Source: Streptococcus sp.
Lineage (GTDB): Bacteria; Bacillota; Bacilli; Lactobacillales; Streptococcaceae
Direction of reading: 5' to 3'
Assembly: GCF_030825805.1 (NCBI RefSeq)
Contig: NZ_JAPJPF010000027.1
Coordinates: forward strand, 2,463-24,256
DNA: 21,794 nucleotides
Every line of letters starts with the position of its first letter. Within the stretch, counting starts at the first letter, position 1. The notes under the pieces are model-generated. The model made no database searches and was not told the origin of the DNA. It saw only the letters and a list, made by a program, of their open reading frames with translations. Below are positions 9,239 to 16,420 of this stretch, in pieces. The translations under genes were made by a program, and so were the position numbers.

Positions 9239-11065
9239 ATGGAATTTTCAAAGAAAACTCGTGAATTATCGATTAAGAAAATGCAAGAACGCACCCTGGA
9301 TCTTTTGATCATCGGGGGGGGAATCACTGGTGCTGGTGTAGCCTTGCAAGCAGCAGCAAGTGGTCTTGAAACAGGTTTGATTGAAATGCAGGACTTTGCG
9401 GAAGGGACATCAAGCCGTTCAACAAAATTGGTCCACGGTGGACTTCGTTACCTCAAACAATTTGACGTAGAAGTGGTATCAGATACGGTATCAGAACGTG
9501 CAGTGGTCCAACAAATTGCTCCTCATATTCCAAAACCAGACCCAATGCTTTTACCAATCTATGATGAAGATGGGGCAACTTTTAGCCTCTTCCGTCTCAA
9601 GGTAGCCATGGACCTCTATGACCTTTTGGCAGGTGTAAGCAATACACCAGCTGCCAACAAAGTCTTGTCCAAGGAAGAAGTGTTGGCTCGTGAGCCTGAG
9701 TTGAAACAAGAAGGTCTTGTCGGTGGTGGGGTATATCTAGACTTCCGTAACAACGATGCTCGTTTGGTGATTGAAAATATCAAACGTGCCAACCAAGATG
9801 GGGCCCTCATTGCCAACCACGTAAAAGCAGAAGGATTCCTCTTTGATGAATCTGGCAAGATCATAGGTGTAGTGGCGCGTGATCTCTTGACTGATCAAGT
9901 CTTTGAAATCAAGGCTCGTTTGGTGATTAATACAACAGGTCCTTGGAGCGATAAAGTGCGTAATCTCTCAAATAATGGAGAGCAGCATTCACAAATGCGT
10001 CCAACCAAGGGTGTTCACTTGGTCGTAGACTCAAGCAAGATCAAAGTTTCTCAACCTGTCTACTTTGATACTGGTCTAGGAGACGGTCGTATGGTCTTCG
10101 TCTTGCCACGTGAAAACAAAACTTACTTCGGAACGACTGACACGGACTACACTGGTGACTTAGAGCATCCAAAAGTAACTCAAGAAGATGTCGACTACTT
10201 GTTAGGAATCGTGAATAACCGCTTCCCAGAAGCTCACATCACCATCGATGATATCGAAAGTAGCTGGGCTGGTCTCCGTCCGTTGATCTCAGGAAACAGT
10301 GCTTCTGACTACAATGGTGGAAACAACGGCACTATCAGTGATGAAAGCTTTAATGCTTTGATTGCAACAGTTGAAGGCTATCTTTCTAAAGAAAAATCGC
10401 GTGAAGATGTTGAATCAGCAATCAGCCACTTGGAAGGCAGCACTTCTGAAAAACATTTGGATCCATCTGCTGTTTCTCGTGGATCAAGCTTAGACCGCGA
10501 TGACAATGGTCTTTTGACCCTGGCTGGTGGGAAGATTACAGACTACCGCAAGATGGCTGAAGGAGCGATGGAGCGTGTCTTGACCATTCTCAAGGAAGAA
10601 TTTGACCGTCAGTTCAAATTGATCAACTCTAAGACCTATCCAGTATCAGGTGGAGAAATTAACCCAACGAACGTGGATTCTGAAATCGAAGCCTTTGCTC
10701 AACTTGGCGTATCTCGTGGCTTGGATAGCAAGGAAGCTCACTACCTAGCTAACCTATACGGTTCTAATGCACCTAAGGTCTTCGCCCTTGCTCATAGCGT
10801 GGAACAAGCACCTGGATTGAGCCTAGCAGATACCTTATCACTTCACTATGCAATGCGCAATGAATTGGCACTTAGCCCAGTTGACTTCCTTCTTCGTCGG
10901 ACGAACCACATGCTCTTCATGCGAGATAGCTTAGATGCAATTGTCGAACCTGTTTTGGATGAAATGGGACGCTTCTATGAATGGTCAGAAGAAGAAAAAG
11001 CTGGCTACCGTCAAGACTTGCAAGTCGCTTTGGAAAACAATGACTTGGCAGCATTAAAAAATTAA
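9239..11065 (+). CDS. glpO: Alpha-glycerophosphate oxidase GlpO (H2O2-forming)
   Basis: FAD enzyme that oxidises glycerol 3-phosphate to dihydroxyacetone phosphate using O2 and releasing H2O2. 608 aa from ATG 9239; the adjacent ATG at 9236 would add one Met. The dinucleotide-binding motif GGGITGAG is at residues 26-33, followed by GTSSRSTKLVHGGLRYL, typical of GlpO/GlpD. The Gly/Asn-rich stretch (NGGNNGTISDES) and the following charged helical segment match the roughly 50-residue insert that separates streptococcal GlpO from GlpD. The gene begins 33 bp after glpK with only a weak ribosome binding site (AGGATAGAAAG), so it depends on the glpK transcript. It is a source of peroxide in streptococci. 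Confidence 0.96.
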   Translation: MEFSKKTRELSIKKMQERTLDLLIIGGGITGAGVALQAAASGLETGLIEMQDFAEGTSSRSTKLVHGGLRYLKQFDVEVVSDTVSERAVVQQIAPHIPKPDPMLLPIYDEDGATFSLFRLKVAMDLYDLLAGVSNTPAANKVLSKEEVLAREPELKQEGLVGGGVYLDFRNNDARLVIENIKRANQDGALIANHVKAEGFLFDESGKIIGVVARDLLTDQVFEIKARLVINTTGPWSDKVRNLSNNGEQHSQMRPTKGVHLVVDSSKIKVSQPVYFDTGLGDGRMVFVLPRENKTYFGTTDTDYTGDLEHPKVTQEDVDYLLGIVNNRFPEAHITIDDIESSWAGLRPLISGNSASDYNGGNNGTISDESFNALIATVEGYLSKEKSREDVESAISHLEGSTSEKHLDPSAVSRGSSLDRDDNGLLTLAGGKITDYRKMAEGAMERVLTILKEEFDRQFKLINSKTYPVSGGEINPTNVDSEIEAFAQLGVSRGLDSKEAHYLANLYGSNAPKVFALAHSVEQAPGLSLADTLSLHYAMRNELALSPVDFLLRRTNHMLFMRDSLDAIVEPVLDEMGRFYEWSEEEKAGYRQDLQVALENNDLAALKN

Positions 11066-11076
11066 GAAAAACAAAA

Positions 11077-11110
11077 AGGGGTTGGAAAGAAGAATATCTG
11101 ACCGGCCCCT
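11077..11110 (+). terminator. Hairpin between glpO and glpF, possible attenuator
   Basis: AGGGGTTGG (11077-11085) pairs with CCGGCCCCT (11102-11110), nine pairs including two GU, around a 16-nt loop. Only CTTTAT follows, so termination should be partial. It may lower glpF expression relative to glpK-glpO or protect an mRNA end. Confidence 0.5.
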
Positions 11111-11134
11111 CTTTATAATGGAGAAATAAATCAT

Positions 11135-11836
11135 ATGAAAGAATTATTTGGTGAATTTTTAGGGACCTTAATCCTGATTCTTTTGGGAAATGGGGTTGTA
11201 GCAGGAGTGGTTCTTCCGAAAACGAAGAGCCATAACTCAGGTTGGATCGTCATTACTCTTGGTTGGGGGATTGCAGTTGCAGTGGCAGCCTTTATCTCTG
11301 GCAAGTTAAGTCCGGCACATTTGAATCCAGCGGTGACGATTGGGGTTGCTCTTAATGGTGGACTAGCTTGGGCATCTGTGATTCCTTATATCATCGCTCA
11401 ATTTGCTGGAGCCATGGTGGGGCAAGTCCTTGTCTGGTTACAGTTCAAACCGCATTACCTAGCAGAAGAAAATCCTGGAAATATCCTTGGAACCTTCAGT
11501 ACTGGTCCAGCAATTAAGGACACTACTTCAAACCTTATCAGTGAAATCCTCGGAACCTTTGTCTTGCTACTGACTATCTTTGCACTTGGTCTTTATGACC
11601 TTCAAGCAGGACTTGGTACTTTTGCCGTTGGTACCTTGATTGCAGGGATTGGTTTGTCTCTCGGTGGAACTACAGGCTGCGCTCTCAACCCAGCTCGTGA
11701 CCTAGGACCTCGTATCATGCACAGCCTCCTTCCTATTCCTAACAAAGGAGATGGTGACTGGGGTTACGCTTGGATCCCAGTAGTTGGTCCAATCATCGGT
11801 GCAGTACTTGCAGTAGCAGTCTTTAAAATGTTTTAA
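11135..11836 (+). CDS. glpF: Glycerol uptake facilitator GlpF (aquaglyceroporin)
   Basis: Membrane channel letting glycerol diffuse into the cell, where GlpK traps it. 233 aa with six transmembrane helices and two half-helices bearing the NPA motifs HLNPAVTIG and CALNPARDLGPR; the Asp after the second NPA is the mark of glycerol-conducting members. The N-terminus FGEFLGTLILILLGNGVVAG is standard for the MIP family. GGAG lies 11 nt before the ATG. A hairpin separates it from glpO 69 bp upstream, so expression may come from read-through. Confidence 0.96.
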   Translation: MKELFGEFLGTLILILLGNGVVAGVVLPKTKSHNSGWIVITLGWGIAVAVAAFISGKLSPAHLNPAVTIGVALNGGLAWASVIPYIIAQFAGAMVGQVLVWLQFKPHYLAEENPGNILGTFSTGPAIKDTTSNLISEILGTFVLLLTIFALGLYDLQAGLGTFAVGTLIAGIGLSLGGTTGCALNPARDLGPRIMHSLLPIPNKGDGDWGYAWIPVVGPIIGAVLAVAVFKMF

Positions 11837-11844
11837 AAAATGAA

Positions 11845-12022
11845 AGAGGCTGGGACAAAAGTCCTAGCCTCTCAATTGTCTTTGGATTATCGAGCAAGAC
11901 GCAGTGGTTGAGTGGGCTCTACCACGCTGATTTCATCAGCTTTTACAGCCCTACTCAACTGTGCGGAGGTGGGACGACGAAATCGAATTCTAACGAATTA
12001 CCGATTTCTGTCCCACTCTCTT
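11845..12022. repeat. Structured intergenic repeat element with three hairpins
   Basis: Hairpin A (11845-11872): AGAGGCTGGGAC pairs with GTCCTAGCCTCT around AAAA. Hairpin B (11902-11961): CAGTGGTTGAGTGGGCT pairs with AGCCCTACTCAACTG, with a nested GCTGAT/ATCAGC hairpin at 11926-11940. Hairpin C (11969-12016): GTGGGAC and AAATCG arms enclose an AATTC/GAATT core. The 54 bases 11969-12022 recur exactly, inverted, at 21741-21794. From memory such sequences are dispersed in mitis-group genomes; I cannot name the family. Hairpin C followed by TCTCTTTT can act as a terminator on the plus strand, and A followed by its T tract on the minus strand. Confidence 0.8.
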
Positions 12023-12065
12023 TTAAAATACTGTATCAGATAAAGAGAGCTTTGTACGTTCTAAC

Positions 12066-12173
12066 TTAAAACAAGCTATAAGAAATGTAAAACGCAATAA
12101 AGAAAATAATGATCGCAATAATGTATTGAACTGGTTTAGGTAGGTTATTCAATTTATCCATGAATTCTTTCAT
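12066..12173 (-). CDS. 35-aa single-pass membrane protein, unknown function
   Basis: Reads MKEFMDKLNNLPKPVQ followed by a hydrophobic helix of about 19 residues (YIIAIIIFFIAF...) and ends SYSLF. The ATG at 12173 follows AAGGAGA (12181-12187) with a 7-nt gap, and two well-spaced promoters lie upstream. Amphipathic N-terminus plus one helix gives a typical small regulatory or scaffold membrane protein. No toxin signature can be claimed. It is too short for ordinary ORF calling, and fits between a structured repeat and the butA promoter, divergent from butA. The combination of strong ribosome binding site, promoter and membrane helix makes it credible. Confidence 0.72.
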   Translation of the reverse strand: MKEFMDKLNNLPKPVQYIIAIIIFFIAFYISYSLF

Positions 12174-12209
12174 TGTTAGATCTCCTTATTATTTGATTGT
12201 CTTATAATT

Positions 12210-12263
12210 AGTGTAGCATGAAATAAGGCCCAAAACAATAGGCAATAGGAGTGTTTTTGTCAA
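12210..12263 (-). promoter_or_regulatory. Two overlapping promoters for the 35-aa protein gene
   Basis: On the minus strand TTGACA (12258-12263) and TATTGT (12235-12240) are 17 bp apart. A second pair, TTGTTT (12233-12238) and TACACT (12210-12215), is also 17 bp apart and overlaps the first. Either would give a leader that contains AAGGAGA. Confidence 0.55.
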
Positions 12264-12362
12264 GATATAAAACCCTTTTCAAAATTATTATAATCAGTTA
12301 ATCTATTACTAAATAAAGATAAGATAGATTGTAAAATACTTTAGAAAATAACAGGCTAGAGT

Positions 12363-12391
12363 TTGACACTTTTTTCACAAAGGAGTATACT
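12363..12391 (+). promoter_or_regulatory. Strong sigma-A promoter of butA
   Basis: TTGACA (12363-12368), 17 bp, TATACT (12386-12391). Predicted start is near 12398, leaving a leader of about 105 nt before ATG 12504. The region from about 12264 to 12360 is AT-rich with nothing else I can support. Confidence 0.85.
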
Positions 12392-12474
12392 GTTAGCATA
12401 GTTTTGGAAGGAACTTATGATAGATTCACCCAAAACTGACTGTCAACCTTTGCTGTTCTTCTATGAACGTTTGC

Positions 12475-12498
12475 TGGTATCGGGGATACCAAGGAGGA
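12475..12498 (+). promoter_or_regulatory. Hairpin abutting the butA ribosome binding site
   Basis: TGGTATC (12475-12481) and GATACCA (12485-12491) pair perfectly around GGG, directly against AAGGAGGA (12491-12498). The last A of the stem is the first A of the ribosome binding site, so the hairpin could influence initiation. Confidence 0.5.
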
Positions 12499-12503
12499 AT
12501 CAT

Positions 12504-13268
12504 ATGTCTAAAGTAGCTATTGTCACAGGTGCAGGTCAAGGGATCGGTTTTGCGATTGCAAAACGATTGGTACAAGATGGCTTCAAGGTCGGAGTCTTAG
12601 ACTACAATGCTGAGACAGCAGAAAAAGCAGTAGCTGAGTTATCAGCAGAGAATGCTTTTGCGGTCGTTGCTGATGTCTCCAAACAAGCTGAAGTGGCTGC
12701 AGCTTTCCAAAAAGTTGTGGATCATTTCGGAGATTTAAATGTTGTCGTTAACAACGCTGGTGTTGCTCCAACTACACCACTTGATACGATTACAGAAGAA
12801 CAATTTGAACGCACTTTTGCCATCAACGTTGGTGGTGTCATCTGGGGTGCTCAAGTTGCACAAGCTCAATTCAAGGCGCTTGGCCATGGCGGAAAAATCA
12901 TCAATGCAACTTCACAAGCAGGTGTTGTAGGTAACCCTAACTTGACTGTCTATGGTGGTACTAAGTTTGCAGTTCGTGGTATCACTCAAACTTTGGCACG
13001 TGACTTGGCTGATTCAGGTATTACTGTCAATGCGTATGCACCTGGTATCGTTAAGACTCCAATGATGTATGATATCGCTCATGAAGTTGGTAAGAACGCT
13101 GGTAAAGATGACGAATGGGGTATGCAAACTTTCGCTAAAGATATTACCCTTAAACGTTTGTCCGAACCCGAAGATGTCGCTGCAGCGGTTAGCTTCCTTG
13201 CTGGTCCTGATTCAAACTACATTACAGGACAAACCATCATCGTGGATGGTGGGATGCAATTCCATTAA
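12504..13268 (+). CDS. butA: Diacetyl reductase / (S)-acetoin-forming butanediol dehydrogenase
   Basis: Short-chain dehydrogenase, 254 aa, reducing diacetyl to acetoin and acetoin to 2,3-butanediol with NAD(P)H, a pyruvate-overflow route. The cofactor motif TGAGQGIG is at residues 8-15, NNAG at 83-86, catalytic Ser137 and the Tyr150-x3-Lys154 pair (YGGTK). The C-terminus ([15 protein letters not shown]) is typical of ButA/BudC; substrate choice is family-based. ATG 12504 has AAGGAGGA 5 nt upstream and is preferred. The frame also runs back to ATG 12417, which has its own GGAAGG (12406-12411) and would add 29 residues unlike any SDR. A strong promoter lies at 12363. Confidence 0.92.
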   Translation: MSKVAIVTGAGQGIGFAIAKRLVQDGFKVGVLDYNAETAEKAVAELSAENAFAVVADVSKQAEVAAAFQKVVDHFGDLNVVVNNAGVAPTTPLDTITEEQFERTFAINVGGVIWGAQVAQAQFKALGHGGKIINATSQAGVVGNPNLTVYGGTKFAVRGITQTLARDLADSGITVNAYAPGIVKTPMMYDIAHEVGKNAGKDDEWGMQTFAKDITLKRLSEPEDVAAAVSFLAGPDSNYITGQTIIVDGGMQFH

Positions 13269-13274
13269 CATTCA

Positions 13275-13305
13275 AATAGGGGTTGGGATTTTTTCCACCT
13301 CTTTT
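13275..13305 (+). terminator. Probable terminator after butA
   Basis: AGGGGTTGG pairs imperfectly with CCACCTCT around a T-rich loop, followed by TTTTC. A weak stem, but directly after the stop. Confidence 0.5.
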
Positions 13306-13442
13306 CTTATGTGCACCTTATTCCTCTCGTTCGCTTTTTTTGAAAAATTAGGGTAGAATAGAAGTCGTATTTTAAAAAGAATAGATCAATAGTGATAGAG
13401 GTGAATTCTCTTCTATCCATCAAAACGAAAAGAGGTGACCAT

Positions 13443-14045
13443 ATGTGGAAATGGATCAAACGACTCATCGGACTGACCTTCCTCCTAGTTATTGTCTTAG
13501 CAGTTTTCTTGATACCAGCAAAGGTTTCGACTCAAGAGCAATTTAAAAATGTAACAGTGAATACTTCGCTGGTAGATCTGGCTCAAGAAGGCTTCTCTAC
13601 AGCAGACGTGACTGCTTCTGGCCTGCAAACAGAGCTTCAACTGAATTCTCCTCAATTGCGCCAAGTTATTAAATCCATGGCAGGGGAAATGACAGATGAA
13701 ACTCTCCTCAATACAGCAGTTGCTATGAATGGAGAGTATATCAATGTTCAGGTTCCGATTGAACTGGGACCGGTGGAAACCATGGTGAGCATGGACTTTT
13801 CAGCTAGTGTGACGGATCAACAATTGACCTTGAACCTAGAACGGGCCCGTCTTGGACATCTGCCGATTCCACGTAGCTTGGTTGCTTCAAAGATTGCTGA
13901 AAAAGTTAACCAAGAGGGCACAGGAGCTACTATGATAGGGAATCAAATCAAATTGACCATGCCGACAAGTGGCTACCGAATCCATTCTGCGAAGGTCGAA
14001 AAAGGGAACATGGTATTACAGATTATTGTTCCAATTTCCTATTAA
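13443..14045 (+). CDS. YpmS/DUF2140-like membrane-anchored extracytoplasmic protein
   Basis: 200 aa from ATG 13443, which has AGAGGTGA 4 nt upstream; the frame open to 13392 lacks a ribosome binding site. A basic start (MWKWIKR) and one transmembrane helix (about residues 8-24) anchor an outside domain. The pattern VSMDFSASVTDQQLTLNLERARLGHLPIPRSLV resembles DUF2140/YpmS proteins, where a strand-rich domain carries the conserved LG-LP-P motif. Function unknown. It stands alone between two terminators. I see no good -35/-10 pair in 13306-13442. Confidence 0.75.
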   Translation: MWKWIKRLIGLTFLLVIVLAVFLIPAKVSTQEQFKNVTVNTSLVDLAQEGFSTADVTASGLQTELQLNSPQLRQVIKSMAGEMTDETLLNTAVAMNGEYINVQVPIELGPVETMVSMDFSASVTDQQLTLNLERARLGHLPIPRSLVASKIAEKVNQEGTGATMIGNQIKLTMPTSGYRIHSAKVEKGNMVLQIIVPISY

Positions 14046-14046
14046 G

Positions 14047-14083
14047 CATCAACCATTGGTTTCTGATGAGGCTGATGGTTTTT
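14047..14083 (+). terminator. Terminator after the YpmS-like gene
   Basis: CATCAACC (14047-14054) pairs with GGCTGATG (14070-14077), seven of eight bases, followed by a TTTTT run. An alternative AACCAT/ATGGTT stem overlaps it. Confidence 0.7.
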
Positions 14084-14154
14084 CTAATTGACAAAGAAAT
14101 GAAAAAAGAGTAAGGTAGAACAAGAAAACGATTTCAAATACAGGGAGATTTAGG

Positions 14155-14790
14155 ATGCCGTTATATGAATTTTGTGCAGAGAACATAACACTGTTAGAGA
14201 AGGCTTTTCAAGCAGGAGCGCGTCGTGTAGAATTATGTGATAACTTAGCGGTTGGAGGTACGACTCCAAGCTATGGTGTGATCAAAGAGGCTGTGAAGCT
14301 TGCTAAAGATTATCAGGCAAAGGTCATCGTTATGATTCGTCCACGAGGTGGAGATTTTGTATACTCTGAGCAAGAGCTAGACATAATGTTAGAAGACTGG
14401 AAAATTGCCCGTGACCTGGGTGTTGATGGTTTAGCTGTTGGGGCTTTGACTGCTGACAATCAGCTGGATAAAGATGCCATGCTTCGTTTCATCGAAGCCA
14501 GTCAAGGATTTGAATTGACCATGCATATGGCATTTGACCAGATTCCTTTAGAAGATCAAGCTGCGAGTATCGAGTGGATGAAGAAAGTAGGCGTGACGAG
14601 ACTATTAACAAGAGCCGGCAGTCCAGAAACAGACTTAGAACAACGGTTGCAACGCTACGAAGAGTATGCCCAGCTTGCAGATCGCCAGTTAGAAATCTTG
14701 GCAGGTGGAGGAGTCTCTTTGGAGAATCGTCAGCTTTTCCTTGATGTTCCAGGGGTGGATCAGGTCCATGGAACTCGTGTTGTCTTTTAA
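14155..14790 (+). CDS. cutC: CutC-family protein (copper homeostasis family)
   Basis: 211 aa, full length for the family and a TIM-barrel fold. Signatures: MPLYEFCAENI, ARRVELCDNLAVGGTTPSYG, VIVMIRPRGGDFVYS, GVDGLAVGALT, LTMHMAFDQI, RLLTRAGSP and the final GVDQVHGTRVVF. CutC was named for copper tolerance in E. coli; in Gram-positives copper binding is reported for the enterococcal protein, but the true role is debated. ATG 14155 follows GGGAG at 11-nt distance. Cytosolic, monocistronic, with a clean terminator. Confidence 0.92.
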   Translation: MPLYEFCAENITLLEKAFQAGARRVELCDNLAVGGTTPSYGVIKEAVKLAKDYQAKVIVMIRPRGGDFVYSEQELDIMLEDWKIARDLGVDGLAVGALTADNQLDKDAMLRFIEASQGFELTMHMAFDQIPLEDQAASIEWMKKVGVTRLLTRAGSPETDLEQRLQRYEEYAQLADRQLEILAGGGVSLENRQLFLDVPGVDQVHGTRVVF

Positions 14791-14798
14791 AGATATAT

Positions 14799-14828
14799 GA
14801 GTTGAGGAAGAAATCTCAGCTCTTTTTT
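14799..14828 (+). terminator. Terminator after cutC
   Basis: GAGTTGAG (14799-14806) pairs with CTCAGCTC (14815-14822), with one GU, then six T. Confidence 0.88.
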
Positions 14829-14837
14829 CTTGATTTT

Positions 14838-14846
14838 TGGTATACT
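14838..14846 (+). promoter_or_regulatory. Extended -10 promoter of the MmcQ/YjbR gene
   Basis: TGGTATACT fits the extended -10 pattern; no -35 match. The leader would be only about 12 nt, just including the ribosome binding site. Confidence 0.55.
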
Positions 14847-14864
14847 GGAGGAAAGGAGTAGTAC

Positions 14865-15524
14865 GTGTTTTTACCAGATTATTTTGAGAAATACAGTATA
14901 GACAATGAAAAAGCTCTAGCTTATGGGTTTTCAAAGCAGGGAGAGAAGTTTCACTATGATCAACAGATCCTGGATGGAGACTTCAAACTTTATGTGACTG
15001 TCCAAAGTAAGCAAGTGCATTTTTGGCTAGTGGATCAGGAGACAGGCGACGACTATGTGCAGCTTCATATGGACCAGATGGTTGGTCAATATGTTGGCCA
15101 AGTCAGAGAAGCTTGCCAGCAGGCCTTAGAGGATATCAGAAGCTCCTGTTTTGCTGTCAAAGATTTTTTGTATCCTCAGACCAAGCGCTTGGTGGATTGG
15201 ATCAGCCGGCAATATGACCGTCCTATCGAATACCTCTGGGACCGTTCTCCGGACTCGGGCGTCTTCCGTCATCAAAAGGATCTCAAATGGTTTGGCGTCT
15301 TGATGAAGATAGACTGGTCCAAGCTAGATGCGAGGCAGGAAGGGAAGATTGAGGTCTTAAATCTTAAACAGGATCATGTCAGCCAACTCTTAGAAGAACC
15401 CCATTTCTATCCGGCTTATCATATGAACAAGAAGTACTGGATCAGCATTCCCTTGGATGGTCGAGTGGAGGATGATCTTCTCTTTGAGCTTGTGGCTAAG
15501 AGCTGGGCCCTGACTAAGAAGTAA
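14865..15524 (+). CDS. MmcQ/YjbR-family protein
   Basis: 219 aa, beginning with GTG 14865 preceded by AAAGGAG at 6-nt spacing. The C-terminal 110 residues fit the MmcQ/YjbR fold: SPDSGVFRHQKDLKWFGVLMKI, ILNLK-like segment EVLNLK, and FYPAYHMNKKYWISIPLDG. The N-terminal part (about 100 residues) is an additional domain with FHYDQQILDGDFKLYVTVQ and is absent from short family members. Family proteins are called DNA-binding by fold resemblance (CyaY-like), but a biological role is not established. It is followed by a terminator shared with the convergent lipoprotein gene. Confidence 0.85.
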   Translation: MFLPDYFEKYSIDNEKALAYGFSKQGEKFHYDQQILDGDFKLYVTVQSKQVHFWLVDQETGDDYVQLHMDQMVGQYVGQVREACQQALEDIRSSCFAVKDFLYPQTKRLVDWISRQYDRPIEYLWDRSPDSGVFRHQKDLKWFGVLMKIDWSKLDARQEGKIEVLNLKQDHVSQLLEEPHFYPAYHMNKKYWISIPLDGRVEDDLLFELVAKSWALTKK

Positions 15525-15563
15525 GGGTTTAACCCAATTGATTTGTGAAAGTGAATAAAACAT

Positions 15564-15599
15564 AAAAAAAGAATGTTGAGGGTCAACATTCTTTTTTTT
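15564..15599. terminator. Bidirectional terminator between convergent genes
   Basis: GAATGTTGA (15571-15579) pairs perfectly with TCAACATTC (15583-15591) around GGG, with an A run to the left and a T run to the right, so it works on both strands. Confidence 0.95.
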
Positions 15600-15618
15600 A
15601 TTAGAGAATTTCCTGTCC

Positions 15619-16281
15619 TTATTGCTCTTTGGTCAATGAGAAGTGGAAATCTCTGTAATTGCTATAGTCAAATTCTGTATTGATATCTGTTGTGAAGGCT
15701 ATCGGAGTATAATGACCTTCCTCAAGGATAAATCCTGGTTTGAAGCGGAAATTTGCTACTCCTAAACCAGTAATACCAGGAAGAAGAGCATCTGCGCCAT
15801 TAAGACCTTCTGACTCCCAGTAATAGACATTACCAGATGCTTGAATAGCTCTTGCAGTATAGGTGGCTGTGCGGGTTGGTTCACTATCATTTTTAAAGCT
15901 AACGACAGTTGTAATATCTCCATTAGCTTCAATAGTCATTTTGATGCTATCCGCCTGAGGGCTAGATCCTACCCAAGTGCCGACAAGTGCTGCAGGAACA
16001 ACTGCTTGATCAGTTGAAGATGTATCTTCTGCCTTGTTCGGTTCAGTTGAAGCTGACGGGTTACTTGCCTGACTTGAAGGAGTAGTATTTTCTTTTGCTT
16101 GAGAAGAAGAAACTGTAGCTTTTTTATTTAAGCTAGCTTTTGGTTTTTTCTCAACTTTTGAGCTAGAAGCTTTTTCGGATGAGGAAGTTGTTTTATCTTT
16201 TGAGCCACACCCTCCCAAAGCAAGTCCAAGTGATGCAGCCACAAGAGAGGCTGCAGTCCAACGAATCAAAGATCGTTTCAT
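15619..16281 (-). CDS. Secreted lipoprotein of unknown function
   Basis: 220 aa. The signal peptide has a basic start (MKRSLIRWTAASL), a hydrophobic core and lipobox LGGC, with the Cys at about residue 25. A Ser/Lys/Thr-rich disordered linker (to about residue 93) leads to a C-terminal domain beginning ALVGTWVGSSPQADSIKMTIE. This opening resembles the LVGTW strand start of small beta-barrel lipoproteins of streptococci; the family could not be fixed. Start is ATG 16281 with AGAGGTGA upstream and a consensus promoter. The gene stands alone in minus orientation. Nothing links it to a transporter. Confidence 0.85.
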   Translation of the reverse strand: MKRSLIRWTAASLVAASLGLALGGCGSKDKTTSSSEKASSSKVEKKPKASLNKKATVSSSQAKENTTPSSQASNPSASTEPNKAEDTSSTDQAVVPAALVGTWVGSSPQADSIKMTIEANGDITTVVSFKNDSEPTRTATYTARAIQASGNVYYWESEGLNGADALLPGITGLGVANFRFKPGFILEEGHYTPIAFTTDINTEFDYSNYRDFHFSLTKEQ

Positions 16282-16310
16282 AATATCACCTCTTTATCTT
16301 TCTGACTTAG

Positions 16311-16338
16311 ATTATACTCCTATTGTTACAGATGTCAA
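16311..16338 (-). promoter_or_regulatory. Consensus promoter of the lipoprotein gene
   Basis: Minus strand: TTGACA (16333-16338) and TATAAT (16311-16316), both perfect, with a 16-bp spacer. Strong constitutive expression is expected unless repressed. Confidence 0.9.
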
Positions 16339-16420
16339 GTGATTTTTGTAATAAATGTAATATTTTCGTAACATAGTTTTGTATATAAAATTACTCAAGA
16401 AATAGAAGGGTGGGATTGAA

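Noticed and set aside
12462..12476. cre-like sequence in the butA leader
   Set aside because: ATGAACGTTTGCT lacks one base of the cre core and would need a gap to fit.
16317..16380. ATTACA/TGTAA repeats near the lipoprotein promoter as a metal-regulator operator
   Set aside because: The spacing does not match the CopY pattern TACANNTGTA or another operator I can name, and AT-rich sequence gives such repeats by chance.
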